A stretch of 64,000 nucleotides of DNA from Vreelandella sedimenti (GCF_013416325.1 NZ_JACCGK010000012.1:62001-126000), one strand, 5' to 3'. Positions 15,701 to 27,102 are shown, counted from the stretch's first letter. Made by a program: numbers and translations. Notes: generated by a model not told the origin, from the letters alone.

Positions 15701-17168
15701 TGGGCGTATCGTCGCCCATGGAGCCAACGGCTTCCTGGCCACTCTCTGCCAGCGGGCGCAGCACCTGGTCGCGCTCTTCGAAGCTAACCTGGAACAACTT
15801 CTGCTGAACGTTGAGCGAATCGGTATCCATGGTTTGGAAACGCGCAAGCTCGGTCAGTGCCGACTCTAAATAGTTCGCCTCCTGCTTAAGCCAACGCTTA
15901 TAGGGGTAAGCGGATTTCAGCCGCTCATCGATATCGGTGGTGTGCAGCACTTCGCCGGTTTCGGTATCCACGGCGAGCATTTGACCAGGGCCAACGCGAC
16001 CTTTAGCGACCACGTCTTCCGGCTTATAGCCGTAGGTGCCAATTTCAGAGGCCAGGGTAATGTAACCATTCTTGGTAATTACCCAGCGCGCCGGGCGCAG
16101 GCCGTTACGGTCTAGCATACACACCGCTTGGCGGCCGTCGGTCATCACTACGCCCGCCGGACCGTCCCACGGCTCCATGTGCATGGAGTTGTATTCGTAG
16201 AAGGCGCGCAGCTCGGCGTCCATAGTCTCTACGTTCTGCCAGGCGGGCGGCACCATCATGCGTACCGCGCGGTGTAGTTCCATGCCGCCGGTAAGCAACA
16301 CTTCCAGCATGTTGTCCATACTGGAGGAGTCAGAGCCAGTGGTGTTGACGATCTCATCCAGCTCGGCGATATCCGGCAGGCGATCGTTAACGAAATTGGC
16401 TTTACGCGAGTTCGCCCAACCGCGGTTGGCCTCAATGGTGTTGATCTCGCCGTTGTGGGCCAATAGGCGGAACGGCTGCGCCAGCGGCCAGCGCGGCGCG
16501 GTATTGGTCGAGAAGCGCTGGTGGAACACGCAAATAGCGGTTTCCAGACGCGGGTCATTCAAGTCCTGATAAAACGCCGGTAGGTCTTCCGGCATCACCA
16601 GGCCTTTATAGGAGACCACTTCTGACGAGAGCGAGGCGACGTAGAAGTCTTCTTCATCGCGAAGCGCCTGCTCGGCACGGCGGCGGGCCATAAAAAGGTC
16701 AACATCGAAGTGCTCACCCTGGCCTGGCTGTACAAACAGCTGACGAATACGCGGCAAGCAGTCCAGCGCCATGGGGCCGCAAACGCTGGAGTCAGTGGGC
16801 ACATCGCGCCAGCCCAACACGTTAAGACCACGCGCTTCCAGCTCCCCCGTCAGGGTGTCGCGAGCACGCGCTTCACGGGCATCATCGTTAGGTAGAAACA
16901 CGACACCCACGGCAAAACGTTCGCCCAGCTCGGCATCGAACGCCTCTTTGGCCAGCGCCTGCATAAACGGAGTGGGCATTTTCAACAGCAAACCACAGCC
17001 ATCGCCGGTTTTGCCGTCGGCAGCGATACCACCCCGGTGGGTCATGCAGGTCAGGGATTCAATGGCAGTTTTCAGCAAATCATGGCTAGCCTGGCCTTCC
17101 ATATGGGCAATCAGGCCAAAACCACAGTTATCGCGAAACTCGCCAGGCTGGTGAAGACCTTTATTCAT
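12726..17168 (-). CDS. gltB: Glutamate synthase (NADPH) large chain
   Basis: 1480 aa. The N terminus [19 protein letters not shown] contains a 14-residue propeptide before the Ntn-type catalytic Cys15. It is followed by the class II glutaminase domain, the central domain, the FMN-binding synthase domain ([35 protein letters not shown]) with the [3Fe-4S] cysteines [12 protein letters not shown], and the C-terminal beta-helix. It is the main ammonia-assimilation enzyme with GltD. The upstream 540-bp region has no regulator gene. Confidence 0.98.
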   Translation of the reverse strand: MNKGLHQPGEFRDNCGFGLIAHMEGQASHDLLKTAIESLTCMTHRGGIAADGKTGDGCGLLLKMPTPFMQALAKEAFDAELGERFAVGVVFLPNDDAREARARDTLTGELEARGLNVLGWRDVPTDSSVCGPMALDCLPRIRQLFVQPGQGEHFDVDLFMARRRAEQALRDEEDFYVASLSSEVVSYKGLVMPEDLPAFYQDLNDPRLETAICVFHQRFSTNTAPRWPLAQPFRLLAHNGEINTIEANRGWANSRKANFVNDRLPDIAELDEIVNTTGSDSSSMDNMLEVLLTGGMELHRAVRMMVPPAWQNVETMDAELRAFYEYNSMHMEPWDGPAGVVMTDGRQAVCMLDRNGLRPARWVITKNGYITLASEIGTYGYKPEDVVAKGRVGPGQMLAVDTETGEVLHTTDIDERLKSAYPYKRWLKQEANYLESALTELARFQTMDTDSLNVQQKLFQVSFEERDQVLRPLAESGQEAVGSMGDDTPMAVLSSRPRLLTDFFRQKFAQVTNPPIDPLREAIVMSLETCCGAELNVFKATPEHAHRLILTTPVLSPRKFTALVSQDDPAFASYTLSLGYDPEQQSLHQALKALCEEAEAQVRAGKVILVLTDAELAKGLIPIQAALAVGAVHSHLGRLALRPNANIVVETGYARDAHQMAVLFGVGATAVYPWLAYQVMADMHRTGELTGNPADGRENYRKGLQKGLFKILSKMGISTLASYRGSMLFEAVGLADEVMDLCFVGMASRIQGAGFAELQMQQALLAKDAWIPRKGISQGGMFKYVHGHEYHAYNPDVVMSLQAAVQEGSYTKWKKFAQLVNERPVATIRDLLKLKPVETPLPLDEVEPVEALLPRFDSAGMSLGALSPEAHEALAQAMNEAGGRSNSGEGGEDPARYGTVRSSKIKQIASGRFGVTPHYLVNAEVLQIKVAQGAKPGEGGQLPGGKVNELIARLRYAVPGVTLISPPPHHDIYSIEDLAQLIFDLKQVNPEAQVSVKLVSEPGIGTIATGVAKAYADLITVSGYDGGTAASPLTSIKHAGSPWELGLPEVHQALRINGLRDKIRLQTDGGLKTGLDVVKAAILGAESFGFGTAPMVALGCKYLRICHLNNCATGVATQDDFLRGEHFRGTVDMVKNYFRFIAEEVRELMAALGVRKLTDLIGRTDLLEVLEGNTPSQRKLDLTPLLANDFVPKDAPQFCKVNRNVPHDPGAKNQEVLAALKDAIENQSGGEFDFTITNCDRSVAALTSGAIAKRYGEEGLEAAPITARFTGVAGQSFGVWNARGLNLYLEGDANDYVGKGMNGGSIVIVPPKVSQFESHKTAIIGNTCLYGATGGTLFAAGTAGERFAVRNSGASAVIEGAGDHCCEYMTGGLVCVLGETGVNFGAGMTGGFAYVLDEERTFVDKYNHELVEIHRVNTEAMEAYRRHLREMIEAYVAATDSARGAAILEDFSDYARHFWLVKPKAASLGSLLDQSRRQPQ

Positions 17169-17708
17169 GGGCGTGCCTCTACTAGTCAGCGTATTTTTTT
17201 AGCAGCGTGCTTATGGTATAAAGGACGGTTTCGCTTTTTTTATAGTGCTTATAACCTGCCCTGAATGGGGTACTTCCCACGTTCGCTGCCGCAACAAAAT
17301 GGCCGGTCAGCATAGCGATTGCCAACCACTTTGCGCAATCTCTTGGCGCCCATATCGTTAGAGAAACTCTTTTCAAATCCTGTATTTGCATCCTCATTTA
17401 AGGAGAAAATACATATACTTCAACCACTTGTAACAATCTAAAACGCTATTTTAACGCTTTTTGTTTTCCATTAAACTTTAGTCTAAATAGCACCCACAAA
17501 CCCATGCCGATAGCGCATAAGGCATACGGATTATATAAAACAGTGTTCGACAAATGGGCTCACGATGTAGCCGAGCGAATAAAAAACCGCCCAATGAAAA
17601 CCACTCTACAAGAAGCGATCCATTGGGCGGGCAAGATATAGCTGACCAGGTCTTGAAATGGCCAGGTTTTGAAATGAATAAGTTTTGAATGACTAGCGGG
17701 TGAAAGGA
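17169..17708. other. Gene-free interval between gltB and aroB
   Basis: About 540 bp. It must hold the gltB promoter (AT-rich stretches with several TATA-like hexamers between 17200 and 17540; no single promoter is convincing) and the aroB terminator at 17581-17632. A 71-codon frame at 17182-17397 on the minus strand has no recognisable features and is not called. Confidence 0.7.
17581..17632 (-). terminator. Terminator of the pilM-to-aroB operon
   Basis: On the minus strand CCCGCCCAATG pairs with CATTGGGCGG across a loop of about 25 nt and is followed by TTTTTT. It lies about 77 bp past the aroB stop. Confidence 0.75.
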
Positions 17709-18827
17709 TTACTTTGCCACTTGGCAGCGCGGGTAATCATCGAGCAGCGTGCGAAGGACGTCAACAGGCGTGGCATCGCTAACACAAGCATCGCCCAGAG
17801 CGTTAAGCAGCACCAAGCGCAGCCGCGTATCGATATTTTTCTTATCCAGCCGCATGCGGGTTAAAAAGTCATCGCTGTCCATATTCGCCGGTGCCGCTAA
17901 CGGTAGCTCGGCGCTCTCGATCACCGCCAGACTTCGTGCTAGCGCTGCATCGGTGAGCCAGCCCAAGCGTCGGGAAAGCGTTGCCGCCATGGCCATACCA
18001 GCGCCCACTGCTTCGCCGTGTAGCCAGTTGCCGTAGCCCTGATGCGCCTCAATGGCATGGCCAAAGGTGTGACCCAGGTTGAGCAGCGCGCGGACGCCCT
18101 GTTCCGTCTCATCTTCGGCAACAATGTCTGCTTTGATTTGGCAACTGCGTGCAATGGCTTCTGCGACGACCTCAGGCTCCACATCAAGCAGTGCGGGCAT
18201 GTTAGCTTCCAGCCAGCTTAAAAACGCTTCGTCGCGGATCAGCCCGTACTTGATGACCTCAGCCAGCCCGGCGGAGAGTTCGCGACGGGGTAGACTCTTG
18301 AGCGTATCAATATCCACCAGCACTGCTTTGGGCTGCCAGAAGGCGCCAATCATGTTTTTACCCAGCGGATGGTTAACGCCGGTTTTACCCCCCACCGACG
18401 AATCCACCTGGGAAAGCAGCGTGGTGGGCACTTGGATAAACGCTACACCTCGCTGATAGGAAGCAGCGGCGTAGCCGACCATATCGCCGATCACTCCACC
18501 GCCTAAAGCAATTAGCGTGCAGCGACGGTTAAAACCGGCCTCTAGCAGCGCATCCCAAATACGGCTGACCTGTTCGATGGTTTTGTATTGCTCGCCATCT
18601 GGGAGTATGACCGTGCGCACTTCCAGATGATCCGGCAGGCTAGCGCAAAGCTTGTCCAGGTAGAGCGGCGCGATAGTCTCGTTAGTGACGACCATCACCT
18701 GCTGGCCGGCCAGATAAGGCGTTAGCATATCGGCACGCCCCATCAGCTCGGTGCCAATATGAATCGGATAGCTGCGCTCATCTAAAGCAACATGAAGGGT
18801 GCGTTGCGCGCTGGCTGTCGAGTTCAT
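17709..18827 (-). CDS. aroB: 3-dehydroquinate synthase
   Basis: 372 aa. [27 protein letters not shown], the NAD-binding [21 protein letters not shown], the metal-site region [21 protein letters not shown] and [11 protein letters not shown] are diagnostic. It converts DAHP to 3-dehydroquinate in the shikimate pathway. Its ATG overlaps the aroK stop by 4 bp, so the two shikimate genes are translationally coupled. It is the last gene of the long pil-aro transcript. Confidence 0.98.
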   Translation of the reverse strand: MNSTASAQRTLHVALDERSYPIHIGTELMGRADMLTPYLAGQQVMVVTNETIAPLYLDKLCASLPDHLEVRTVILPDGEQYKTIEQVSRIWDALLEAGFNRRCTLIALGGGVIGDMVGYAAASYQRGVAFIQVPTTLLSQVDSSVGGKTGVNHPLGKNMIGAFWQPKAVLVDIDTLKSLPRRELSAGLAEVIKYGLIRDEAFLSWLEANMPALLDVEPEVVAEAIARSCQIKADIVAEDETEQGVRALLNLGHTFGHAIEAHQGYGNWLHGEAVGAGMAMAATLSRRLGWLTDAALARSLAVIESAELPLAAPANMDSDDFLTRMRLDKKNIDTRLRLVLLNALGDACVSDATPVDVLRTLLDDYPRCQVAK

Positions 18828-19402
18828 TGCGATACCTTATGGTTAAGCTTTCTAGCCGACGATGATGAGGGCTCAAGTGGATCCACCAGCCGATGCACCC
18901 GGCGCAGAATTTCATTAACCACCGCCCGCGGGCTGCGACGGTCGGTGCGCACGGCAATATCCGAGGTGGCGCGATAGAGCGGGTCGCGCTGGGCAAACAT
19001 ATCGTTAAGCACCTGCTCGCGGTTGGCGCACTGCAGTAGTGGCCGGTTGCGATCTTTCGCTGTCCGTTTGAGCTGTTGGTCGACGGTGGTGAGCAGATAC
19101 ACCACCGTGCCACGCTCACGCAGTGCACGGCGATTCTCTTCGCGCAGCACCGCACCGCCGCCCGTGGCAACCACAACCGGAGAGAGCCGGGTTAGCTCAT
19201 CAATCATATGAATTTCCCGCAGGCGAAAGCCTTGTTCGCCCTCGACATCAAAAATCCACGGGATATCTGCCCCGCAGCGGTCTTGGATGGCGTGGTCACT
19301 GTCGTAAAACGGGCGCGCAAGCTCGGCCGCCAATAGGCGACCAATGGTGCTTTTGCCAGCCCCCATGGGGCCTATGAGAAATAAATTGGGTAAATCCTGC
19401 AT
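18824..19402 (-). CDS. aroK: Shikimate kinase
   Basis: 192 aa. Walker [13 protein letters not shown] is at about residues 12-23, with the shikimate-binding [11 protein letters not shown], the [13 protein letters not shown] region and [15 protein letters not shown]. The enzyme phosphorylates shikimate. The start overlaps the final base of the pilQ stop, and the gene overlaps aroB by 4 bp; pilQ-aroK-aroB is a widely conserved gammaproteobacterial order. Confidence 0.97.
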   Translation of the reverse strand: MQDLPNLFLIGPMGAGKSTIGRLLAAELARPFYDSDHAIQDRCGADIPWIFDVEGEQGFRLREIHMIDELTRLSPVVVATGGGAVLREENRRALRERGTVVYLLTTVDQQLKRTAKDRNRPLLQCANREQVLNDMFAQRDPLYRATSDIAVRTDRRSPRAVVNEILRRVHRLVDPLEPSSSSARKLNHKVSQ

Positions 19403-21456
19403 CAGCGAACCGTTAAGCCATCGTCTAGGAGTCGTGGAGTAATAAAGACTAACAACTCTACCTTTTCATTGCTCTCTTCGGTATAGCGAAACAGTCTACC
19501 GAGCAAAGGAATATCACCCAAAAGCGGTGTTTTGGCGATTTGGCGCAGCTCTTCGGTGGTCAAAATTCCGCCTAACACCACCGTTTGGCCGTTATCTACC
19601 AGCACTTGGGTCTCAATCTGGTTGGTATCAATCGGCGGTTCACCGCCAAACGCCGATTCACGAAAGCTGTCATTTTTAATCACCAGATCCATAATAATGC
19701 GGTTATCCGGGGTAATCTGCGGGGTGACTTCCAATGAAAGCTCGGCTTCTTTGAATTCAGTATCTGGGTTGTCGTTGCCATCCACGCTCTGGAAGGCACG
19801 CTCTTCCCCCTGGCTAATTTTGGCGGTACGTTGATTGGCGGTAATAATTCTAGGCTGAGAAATAGTCTGGCTTTTCCCTTCACTTTCCAGTGCGCGCAGC
19901 TCCAAATCCAACAGGATATCACCGGATAAGTAGCCAAAGCTAAAGCCGGTGCCCGGACCAGTGGCAGCACCTAAATCCACAGCCAAGCCGCCCTGTGCCC
20001 GGTTGATGCCACCGGGGTTGATATTCCGTCGACTGAAGGTGCCGTCTTCCCCCTCCTGAAAGCCGCGGGTACTCGACATACCCCAGTTAACTCCCAGTTC
20101 ACGGGAAGCAGTGTCCCTTGCAATGACAATGCGCGCCTCAATCTGTACCTGCCGAACAGCCACATCCAGGCGGTCAATGGTGTGGGCAATATCGCGCACT
20201 TGATCAGCGGTATCTTGCACCAGCAGCGTATTGGTGCGGTTATCAATGCTGACGCGCCCCCGCTCGGTGAGCAAACCAAAGCCGTCACCTCCGCGTAGCA
20301 ACTGAGCTAAATCTTTGGCCCGCGCATACTTGATCTCGATAAACTCAGTGACCAACGGCGAGAGCGTTTCGCGTTGATTGCGCGCTTCTAGCTCTTGGCG
20401 TTCCAAATCGGCCAATTCACTAGCGGGCGCTACCACGATCACATTGCCCTGCTCACGACTCGATAGCCTCTTACTTTGCAGAATCAATTCGAGCGCCTGA
20501 TCCCAGGGCACATCATTTAAATTGAGCGTTACACGCCCCGATACGCTATCGCTGGCGACTAAATTTAGCCCGGTAAATTCGGCCAGCTTCGCTAGCACCG
20601 AGCGTACTTCTATATCCTGAAAATTAAGACTCAACCGTTCGCCGGTGAAGCGTTCACCTGCCGCCTGGGAGGGTTGCACCTCCTGACTGGCGGGCTGGAC
20701 TTCCACAGTCAGCGTACGGCCACTTTGCGTGGAGATCATCGCATAAGCGCCCTGCGTGGCGATCGCTAACTGGGTGGCGTCATGGCTGGTGCGGGGCGTA
20801 ATCCGTGTGATGGGAGTGGCGAAATCGGTGACATCGTAGACTTGGTTAAGCGAGTCTGGAATCGCCACATCGCGCAGATCCACCATCACTTGATCGGGAC
20901 CATCTTCCCGCACGTTCGCCTCGACGCCTTCGCGATCAAAGGTGACTATCAACCGTCCGGCACCACCTGCACCACGACGAAAGTCAATATTTTCAACCTG
21001 CGGCCCTTCATCGGTTTCAAGCCCCGCTGAAGCGATGCTGGGAGAAGGGCTAGGCGAGCGGCTGACACCTGAAGCAAAGGTAATGCGTAGGCGATTATCC
21101 ATTACCCGTGATGTGAACGCCTGAGACTCGCTCAGATTGACCACCAAACGTGTGCGGCCATTACCCTCCAGAGAGGTAATCTGTTCGATACCGTTACGAT
21201 TAACGTTGATGCGCCGATCCGCGAGACCGCTTTGGGTTGCTGCCAAATCCAGCATCACTCGGGGAGGGGAGTCTAAGCGGTAGCTGCGTAGCTCAGGCAC
21301 ACCGCCGGTAAAACGCAGGTCAAGGTGGGTTCCACCTTTCTTAGCGGGTTGAACCTCAATACCGGTCAGCACCGAGGCAGCCGCCAATGAGGGCAACAGT
21401 GAGCATAGTGCGGCCATGGCCATGTAGAAAGTGATTCGCCAAGCTGTAACTGCCAT
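19402..21456 (-). CDS. pilQ: Type IV pilus secretin PilQ
   Basis: 684 aa with an N-terminal signal peptide (hydrophobic [18 protein letters not shown]). AMIN domains at about residues 30-240 bind peptidoglycan. A secretin/STN domain ([25 protein letters not shown]), N1 domains and the secretin barrel ([39 protein letters not shown]) follow. PilQ forms the outer-membrane pore through which the pilus emerges. Last pil gene of pilMNOPQ; pilP is 13 bp upstream. Confidence 0.97.
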   Translation of the reverse strand: MAVTAWRITFYMAMAALCSLLPSLAAASVLTGIEVQPAKKGGTHLDLRFTGGVPELRSYRLDSPPRVMLDLAATQSGLADRRINVNRNGIEQITSLEGNGRTRLVVNLSESQAFTSRVMDNRLRITFASGVSRSPSPSPSIASAGLETDEGPQVENIDFRRGAGGAGRLIVTFDREGVEANVREDGPDQVMVDLRDVAIPDSLNQVYDVTDFATPITRITPRTSHDATQLAIATQGAYAMISTQSGRTLTVEVQPASQEVQPSQAAGERFTGERLSLNFQDIEVRSVLAKLAEFTGLNLVASDSVSGRVTLNLNDVPWDQALELILQSKRLSSREQGNVIVVAPASELADLERQELEARNQRETLSPLVTEFIEIKYARAKDLAQLLRGGDGFGLLTERGRVSIDNRTNTLLVQDTADQVRDIAHTIDRLDVAVRQVQIEARIVIARDTASRELGVNWGMSSTRGFQEGEDGTFSRRNINPGGINRAQGGLAVDLGAATGPGTGFSFGYLSGDILLDLELRALESEGKSQTISQPRIITANQRTAKISQGEERAFQSVDGNDNPDTEFKEAELSLEVTPQITPDNRIIMDLVIKNDSFRESAFGGEPPIDTNQIETQVLVDNGQTVVLGGILTTEELRQIAKTPLLGDIPLLGRLFRYTEESNEKVELLVFITPRLLDDGLTVR

Positions 21457-21469
21457 GAGCTGTATCCGC

Positions 21470-22021
21470 TTACTCGCTGTTTTCGTTGATGACTAGTGAC
21501 ACTTGCCGCTCCTGCCACCCCTCAGGCTGAGTTAACACCCGTTCGGTAACGCGTATTTCTTGTGCGTTGATCTGGGCGATACGCCCATAGTCGGTGCCCA
21601 TATAGTTACCCTCTTTGACGCTGGTCACGTTGCCATCCGGCGATGCAATCAACGCCACTTGTCGCTCTCCCATACGCATGGTACCGACCAATCGCAGCTC
21701 TTGCAGTGAGAAGCGCTCCAGCGGCTCTGGCGTGCGCTGCTGGTCGGGAGCGAATGCAGTTTCGCCTCGATCAGCGCTATCCTGAGCAATCTCGTCGGGG
21801 GGCAAAAAGGGGCTACGCCCGCCGCTATACAAATAGGACAAATCCAGGCTTTCGGGCAGCGCGACAGCCATAACCGGCGGTTGCCCGCCAGGGGACTGAC
21901 GAATATCAGCCAGCGTGCCTTCAAGCTGAGCCAAGTCGGCGTCCGCACAGCCTGTAAGCACCACCGCGGAGCCCCCCAAGGTTACTAACTTTGCCGCAAA
22001 CGGTAGCTGTTTAGCTCTCAT
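21470..22021 (-). CDS. pilP: Type IV pilus inner-membrane lipoprotein PilP
   Basis: 183 aa. A lipoprotein signal ends in the lipobox VVLTGC (Cys at about residue 24). The C-terminal domain (FSLQELRLVGTMRMGERQVALI, VKEGNYMGTDYGRI) is the PilP beta-sandwich that binds the N0/N1 domains of PilQ. It links the inner-membrane PilMNO complex with the secretin. It overlaps pilO by 4 bp (ATGA). Confidence 0.95.
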   Translation of the reverse strand: MRAKQLPFAAKLVTLGGSAVVLTGCADADLAQLEGTLADIRQSPGGQPPVMAVALPESLDLSYLYSGGRSPFLPPDEIAQDSADRGETAFAPDQQRTPEPLERFSLQELRLVGTMRMGERQVALIASPDGNVTSVKEGNYMGTDYGRIAQINAQEIRVTERVLTQPEGWQERQVSLVINENSE

Positions 22022-22677
22022 GGCGCCTGCTCCCCCTCTGTGGAGGCTTGGTCGCTCTCTTCCACGTAGTGGTAGGTGCGAGCCAAGAGCGAAAGGCGCA
22101 GCGCTTCGCCGCGGCCATCGACGGGTTCCAGGTTAAAATCGTGCTGGGTCAGCATACGGGGTAGCGAGGCAATATCGGCACTAAAGCGCGCTAATTGGTG
22201 ATAGCCGCCACGCACCTGTATATCCAGCGGCTGCTCGACATAATGGGCCTGGGCTTGCGTTGGGCGCAGCCGAATCGTTTCAATGGTCAGGCGGTTATCG
22301 GCGGCGGCATCGCTAATGCTATCCAGCAGCGAGGGGATTTCTGCATCGGTAGGGAGCATGGTACGCAAGCGCCCCATCTGCCCTTCCAGGGTCGCCAACT
22401 GATCGCGCATTTCCGACAGGAAGGCTGCTTGCGAGGCTTTGCTGCGGTATTCGCTCAGCAGCCTGGCTTCTTGACGCTGGGCGGTCATAAAGGCCTCGCG
22501 CTGTTCACTCACCACTAACCACATCATCACACTTAATGCCGCTAGCAGTGCCAAGCAGCAACACAGCACTTTTAATAGCCACGGCCAGCCGCCGGCCTCT
22601 TTAACGTCTAGATCCCGCCAGTCGACATTGCGCAGGCGCTGCCACTCAATAGCCCACTGCTCGCGGTTAAGCGTCAT
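22018..22677 (-). CDS. pilO: Type IV pilus alignment protein PilO
   Basis: 219 aa, bitopic. A short cytoplasmic N terminus is followed by one transmembrane helix (about residues 33-53, LLKVLCCCLALLAALSVMMW), a coiled coil (FMTAQRQEARLLSEYRSKASQ, MRDQLATLEGQMGRLRTMLP) and a periplasmic ferredoxin-like domain (VRGGYHQLARFSADIASLPRML). It heterodimerises with PilN. ATGA overlaps link it to both pilN and pilP. Confidence 0.95.
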   Translation of the reverse strand: MTLNREQWAIEWQRLRNVDWRDLDVKEAGGWPWLLKVLCCCLALLAALSVMMWLVVSEQREAFMTAQRQEARLLSEYRSKASQAAFLSEMRDQLATLEGQMGRLRTMLPTDAEIPSLLDSISDAAADNRLTIETIRLRPTQAQAHYVEQPLDIQVRGGYHQLARFSADIASLPRMLTQHDFNLEPVDGRGEALRLSLLARTYHYVEESDQASTEGEQAP

Positions 22678-23246
22678 GGAAGCGCCTCCTCAACGTCTTG
22701 CGGCAGCACGGTGGCGGTCTGTTCCACATCAAAACGAAATACACGGCCTGAGCCGTTTTGCTCACTCTCAACCGCCAATAGCGAGGGCACGGCTAACCCC
22801 GGTAGAGCGGCAATGCGGCGCAGTTGCTCGGGAACCTGGCGCTCACTGCCTGCCACCGCAGTGACACTGACGTTATTACCGCTCTTCGATAAGCGTTGAT
22901 AAATGACGCCATTGGCCACGCTCTCTGCCACATCATTAAACAGCTGCACAGCATCCGTTCGTTCGGTCTGCAGCGCTTGAAACACCGCGATCTGTTCGCC
23001 TAAGCGTTCAGCGTCGCTGGCGTAGCGTGAGACGCTCTCGATATCGGCATTAAGACGCTCAATATGGCTACTAATGTAAGCATTGCGTTGCTGCTGGGCT
23101 GCCAGCTTGAGCTGGTAAAAATGCGCGACCAGCAGGCCAAGCACGACACCCACCACCAGCATGCCCGCCACCACGACGAAGAATGTGTGGGTTCGCCGTT
23201 CACGTTGCGCTTCACGCCAGGGCAGTAGGTTAATGGCCATGCTCAT
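22674..23246 (-). CDS. pilN: Type IV pilus assembly protein PilN
   Basis: 190 aa. The N-terminal INLLPWREAQRERR is the conserved PilN motif that docks in a groove of PilM. One transmembrane helix (about residues 22-42), a coiled coil and a periplasmic domain follow. Part of the PilMNOP alignment complex. It begins 10 bp after pilM and overlaps pilO by 4 bp. Confidence 0.96.
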   Translation of the reverse strand: MSMAINLLPWREAQRERRTHTFFVVVAGMLVVGVVLGLLVAHFYQLKLAAQQQRNAYISSHIERLNADIESVSRYASDAERLGEQIAVFQALQTERTDAVQLFNDVAESVANGVIYQRLSKSGNNVSVTAVAGSERQVPEQLRRIAALPGLAVPSLLAVESEQNGSGRVFRFDVEQTATVLPQDVEEALP

Positions 23247-23256
23247 TGGCGAACCC

Positions 23257-24318
23257 TCATTGACTCACCCGCATGGCCAAGCCACCCGCTGTGAGCATCG
23301 CTGGGGCATCGTTGGTTAACGCCTGAAGGTTCAAGCGTTTGTTCACCCGCATGCGCTGGAAGGGGTTGGCAATGGTCACCGACATACCAATATCTTCAGC
23401 AATGCGCTCGGCAAGCCCTGGAATCACACTCGAACCGCCCGCTAATACGATGTGTTGCACTTCTTGCTGACGCACGGCGGTGTAATAAAGCTGCAGAGAG
23501 CGCCCCACTTGCTGCACCACGGTTTCCAAAAAAGGGTTGAGCATACGCTCATGATAATCATCGGGTAGCCCGCCGCGCTCTTTGGCGAAACCCGCTTCCT
23601 CCATGCTTAAATCGTAGCGGTCGCGAATCGCATTGGTGAGCTGACGGCCGCCAAACACCGTGTCGCGGGTATAAACGATATGCCCGCCGCGGACGACGTG
23701 GAAAGCATTTATATTGGCACCAATATCCACCAGTCCAACGCAGGCGGCAGGGTCGCGTTCCACCTTAAGCTGGCGCCGCAGCTCGGCAAGTGAACGCTCT
23801 ATGGCGAAGGTCTCCACGTCCACTGCCGCGGGCTCTAAACCTGCCTGTTCTAGCGTGTCGGTAAGCTGCTCCACATCCTGCTGCCGACAGGCGACCAGCA
23901 CTACCTGCTGCTGCTCATCGTCAAAGGGTGCGGGGCCAAGGCACTCAAAATCAAATGCCACTTCATTGAACGGAAATGGAATATGACGGTCGGATTCGGC
24001 CATGATGCGCTCTTCGATCTCCTCTTCGCTTAGCCCGCTAGGGAAGCTCAGCGTTTTGGTAATCGCGGCGCTAGCGGGAACAGCTACCGCGGCTTTGCGG
24101 GTAGAGGGTTTAGCGTGCTCCACTGCACGTCTAAGCACACTGGCAACGTCATCGATATCGCGAATTCGACGCTCCACAACCGCCCCTTCGCGAAGTGGTC
24201 GCACGGCATAGCTTTCTACCTGGTAATTATCGTGGCACTGTTTTAGCTCAAGCAGTTTGACGGTCGCCGAGGTAATATCGACGCCAATCAATCCTTTACC
24301 AGGTTTTAGAAAGCGCAT
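23257..24318 (-). CDS. pilM: Type IV pilus assembly ATPase-like protein PilM
   Basis: 353 aa from the ATG at 24318 (MRFLKPGKGLIGVDITSATVKLLEL). An in-frame GTG at 24357 would add 13 residues, but the usual PilM N terminus and an AGGTGGAG Shine-Dalgarno favour the ATG. Actin-like fold signatures are GVDITSATVKLLEL, VGLVDIGANINAFHV and IVLAGGSSVIPGLAERIAE. PilM is cytoplasmic and binds the N terminus of PilN. It is the first gene of the operon and divergent from the PBP1a gene; the 203-bp gap must carry both promoters. Confidence 0.95.
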   Translation of the reverse strand: MRFLKPGKGLIGVDITSATVKLLELKQCHDNYQVESYAVRPLREGAVVERRIRDIDDVASVLRRAVEHAKPSTRKAAVAVPASAAITKTLSFPSGLSEEEIEERIMAESDRHIPFPFNEVAFDFECLGPAPFDDEQQQVVLVACRQQDVEQLTDTLEQAGLEPAAVDVETFAIERSLAELRRQLKVERDPAACVGLVDIGANINAFHVVRGGHIVYTRDTVFGGRQLTNAIRDRYDLSMEEAGFAKERGGLPDDYHERMLNPFLETVVQQVGRSLQLYYTAVRQQEVQHIVLAGGSSVIPGLAERIAEDIGMSVTIANPFQRMRVNKRLNLQALTNDAPAMLTAGGLAMRVSQ

Positions 24319-24521
24319 ATTGGGTCTGGCTCCACCTGCTTGTCGCCCGTTCTTCACATGTGATTTGAGGTTACATGATTTTTAGTTCCGTCACACGCGA
24401 ACCCACTTAGCGCATATCAACACTGGTGGCCGCCGCTTCAGGTTCCTATAATGGCTGCCAATTGCATGATACGGCCGTTTAGATGCCGATCTTTTCATTC
24501 TTCCCAGGGTGCTCTTCGTAC

Positions 24522-27050
24522 ATGACGTTTCTTCGAACCCTTATTGTGTCGCTTTTTTTCCTCATCGTCTCGTTGGTGGGCGCCACCGCCTTAGCCGTGG
24601 TGGGGGCCGCCATTTACTTTGCGCCAGGGCTGCCCGACGTTCGCCAACTGCAGGACTTCGAACTGCACACGCCGCTACGTATTTTCACCCAAGACGGTAA
24701 ATTGATTGGCGAGTTCGGCGAAGAGCGCCGCATGGCGATCAATTTTGATGAAATTCCGCAGGATATGATCAATGCCTTGATCGCAGCCGAAGATGCCAGC
24801 TATTTTGACCATGCCGGTGTCGACCCGCGGGGCTTGGCCCGTGCGGCGTTCGAGCTTGTGCAGAGTGGCGGTACCATCCAATCCGGTGGTTCGACGATCA
24901 CTATGCAGGTCGCGCGGAACTATATGTTGACCCTCGACCAGACCTTTACGCGTAAAATTCGCGAGATTCTGCTGGCGCTGCAAATGGAGCAGGTGCTCAA
25001 TAAAGAAGAAATCTTCGAGCTTTACGTCAATAAGATTTTCCTGGGTAATCGCGCCTACGGCATCGCGGCCGCTGCTGAAACCTATTACGACAAGCCCCTC
25101 GCTGAACTTAATCTGGCGCAAACGGCGATGATTGCGGGGCTGCCCAAGGCACCTTCTGCCTTTAACCCGTTGGCTAACTCCGAGCGTTCACTGATTCGCC
25201 GCAACTGGATTCTGTTCCGTATGCGCGAACTCGGCTACATCGATGATGCCACCTATCAGGTATCGGTTCAGGATCCTGTAACGGCCCGCCGCCACTATAC
25301 TCAAGCTGAAGTCGATGCCGCCTATGTCTCTGAAATGGCGCGTCAGTATGCTGTAGAACGCTTTGGCGATGACGCTTACACCGGTGGCTATCGTATTTAC
25401 ACTACGATTGATAGCGAGCTGCAGCCCTTTGCCCGCCAAGCGTTGGCTAACGGCCTGACGGCCTATGACCTTCGCCATGGCTGGCGCGGGCCGGAACAGC
25501 GTGAGATTGCGGCAAGCCTTGTCGAGGCCCAGGAGCAAACCGCGACTCAAGGCCTGGAGGAAGAGCTTTCTGAGTCTCCCGAAATTCGCCAAACCGCACG
25601 CCAAGCCGCCCAGCGCAGCCAAACGGAAGTCGAAGGGATCGAGGGAGACGTCAGCAACTGGGTTCAGGTGCTTGAGCGCACACCCAATTATGGCCTACTC
25701 CAGCCCGCCATCGTGGTAGAAAGTAGCGGCCGCGAAATGCAGGTACTAACTCGCAACGATGGTCTACAGACGATCGGTTGGGAAGGTTTGAACTGGGCAC
25801 GCCCTTACCTGAGCCCACGGAGCCGCGGAGCTGCGCCCAGTTCGGCGGAGGAGATTGCCGTACGGGGCGATATGGTGCGCATCATTGAGAATGAAGACGG
25901 TTCGCTACGCCTCTCTCAACAGCCGGATACTGAAGGCTCGCTGGTCGCTCAAGACCCACAAACCGGTGCTATCCTGGCACTCCAGGGCGGTTTCGACTTT
26001 AACGCCAGTAAGTTCAACCGCGCGGTGCAGGCACGGCGTCAATCGGGCTCGATTTTCAAACCGTTTATTTACTTAGCGGCCCTTGCAGAGGGTGAGATGA
26101 ACGCCGCCAGCGTGGTTAACGACTCGCCCGTGGTACTCGACGACGGCAGCAATTCGTTGTGGCGGCCGGTCAACTCTAGCCGTGACTTCCAAGGCCCTAT
26201 GCGCTTACGTCCAGCCCTTGCCCGTTCGCGCAATCTAGTCACTATTCGCGTTCTACAAACCATGGGGCTGGATTACACGATTAACTTTTTGGAAGGCTTC
26301 GGCTTCTCTCCCGCCCAGCTCCCTCGTGGCTTATCGTTAGCGCTAGGCAGTGCAAGCTTAACGCCGATGGAAATGACCAACGCTTACGCGGTGCTCGCCA
26401 ACGGTGGTTTCCAGGTGTCGCCCTGGTTTATTGAGCGGGTTACCCGTGACGACGACAATGAACTGATTGATGAAGCCACGCCGCAGGTTGCCTGCCCCAG
26501 CTGTACCGAAGGCCAGGAGACGGTGGAAATTGATGGCCGCGAATACCCGATCGCCAAACGGGTAGCCGACCCGGCCGCTGTCTATATTCTGCGCGATATG
26601 CTGCGTGACGTTATCACCTCGGGCACTGGCCGCGGCGCACTGAGCCTTAACCGTGAGGATATCGTCGGTAAAACCGGCACCACCAACAGCCAGCGTGACG
26701 CCTGGTTTGCGGGCTTCAACAGCAACCTGGTGACCACGGTTTGGGTCGGCAAGGACAGCAACGAGACCATTGCCGAGTATGGCTCGAATGCGGCGCTGCC
26801 TATTTGGGTAGAGTTTATGGGGGATGCCCTGGACGGTACGCCGAACGCCGTGCCTGAACGTCCAGCAACGGTGGTCACCGCTCGCGTTGACCCTGACTCC
26901 GGCCAACGCTTAGCGGATGGCCAGTCTGGCGGAATTACCGAGCTGTTCCATGAGGATCACCTGCCGGATTACCAGCAGCGCCGCATTAGCCGCGAACTGG
27001 AAGAAGCCAGTGGTTCTGAGGGTTCAGGCACCGCTGAGTCGATCTTCTAA
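24522..27050 (+). CDS. mrcA: Penicillin-binding protein 1A (bifunctional glycosyltransferase/transpeptidase)
   Basis: 842 aa from the ATG at 24522; a start at 24483 is possible but adds a non-conserved 13 residues. A signal anchor (LRTLIVSLFFLIVSLVGATALAV) is followed by the GT51 domain (ALIAAEDASYFDHAGVD, GGSTITMQVARNYML, KIREILLALQME), an OB-like insert and the transpeptidase domain with SIFK (in RQSGSIFKPF) and KTG (in VGKTGTTN). It polymerises and cross-links peptidoglycan. Divergent from pilM, the typical ponA-pilM arrangement in Pseudomonas-like genomes, where the gene is also called ponA. Confidence 0.97.
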   Translation: MTFLRTLIVSLFFLIVSLVGATALAVVGAAIYFAPGLPDVRQLQDFELHTPLRIFTQDGKLIGEFGEERRMAINFDEIPQDMINALIAAEDASYFDHAGVDPRGLARAAFELVQSGGTIQSGGSTITMQVARNYMLTLDQTFTRKIREILLALQMEQVLNKEEIFELYVNKIFLGNRAYGIAAAAETYYDKPLAELNLAQTAMIAGLPKAPSAFNPLANSERSLIRRNWILFRMRELGYIDDATYQVSVQDPVTARRHYTQAEVDAAYVSEMARQYAVERFGDDAYTGGYRIYTTIDSELQPFARQALANGLTAYDLRHGWRGPEQREIAASLVEAQEQTATQGLEEELSESPEIRQTARQAAQRSQTEVEGIEGDVSNWVQVLERTPNYGLLQPAIVVESSGREMQVLTRNDGLQTIGWEGLNWARPYLSPRSRGAAPSSAEEIAVRGDMVRIIENEDGSLRLSQQPDTEGSLVAQDPQTGAILALQGGFDFNASKFNRAVQARRQSGSIFKPFIYLAALAEGEMNAASVVNDSPVVLDDGSNSLWRPVNSSRDFQGPMRLRPALARSRNLVTIRVLQTMGLDYTINFLEGFGFSPAQLPRGLSLALGSASLTPMEMTNAYAVLANGGFQVSPWFIERVTRDDDNELIDEATPQVACPSCTEGQETVEIDGREYPIAKRVADPAAVYILRDMLRDVITSGTGRGALSLNREDIVGKTGTTNSQRDAWFAGFNSNLVTTVWVGKDSNETIAEYGSNAALPIWVEFMGDALDGTPNAVPERPATVVTARVDPDSGQRLADGQSGGITELFHEDHLPDYQQRRISRELEEASGSEGSGTAESIF

Positions 27051-27102
27051 CGCGATCTTCTAAACCAACCAATCCCGTAGCACACCAAACAGCCCACCAA
27101 GC

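Noticed and set aside
17182..17397. 71-codon frame upstream of gltB on the minus strand
   Set aside because: No recognisable domain, no good Shine-Dalgarno, and it lies across the expected gltB promoter region.
24318..24357. GTG start for PilM at 24357
   Set aside because: The added 13 residues are unlike PilM N termini, and a Shine-Dalgarno precedes the ATG at 24318.
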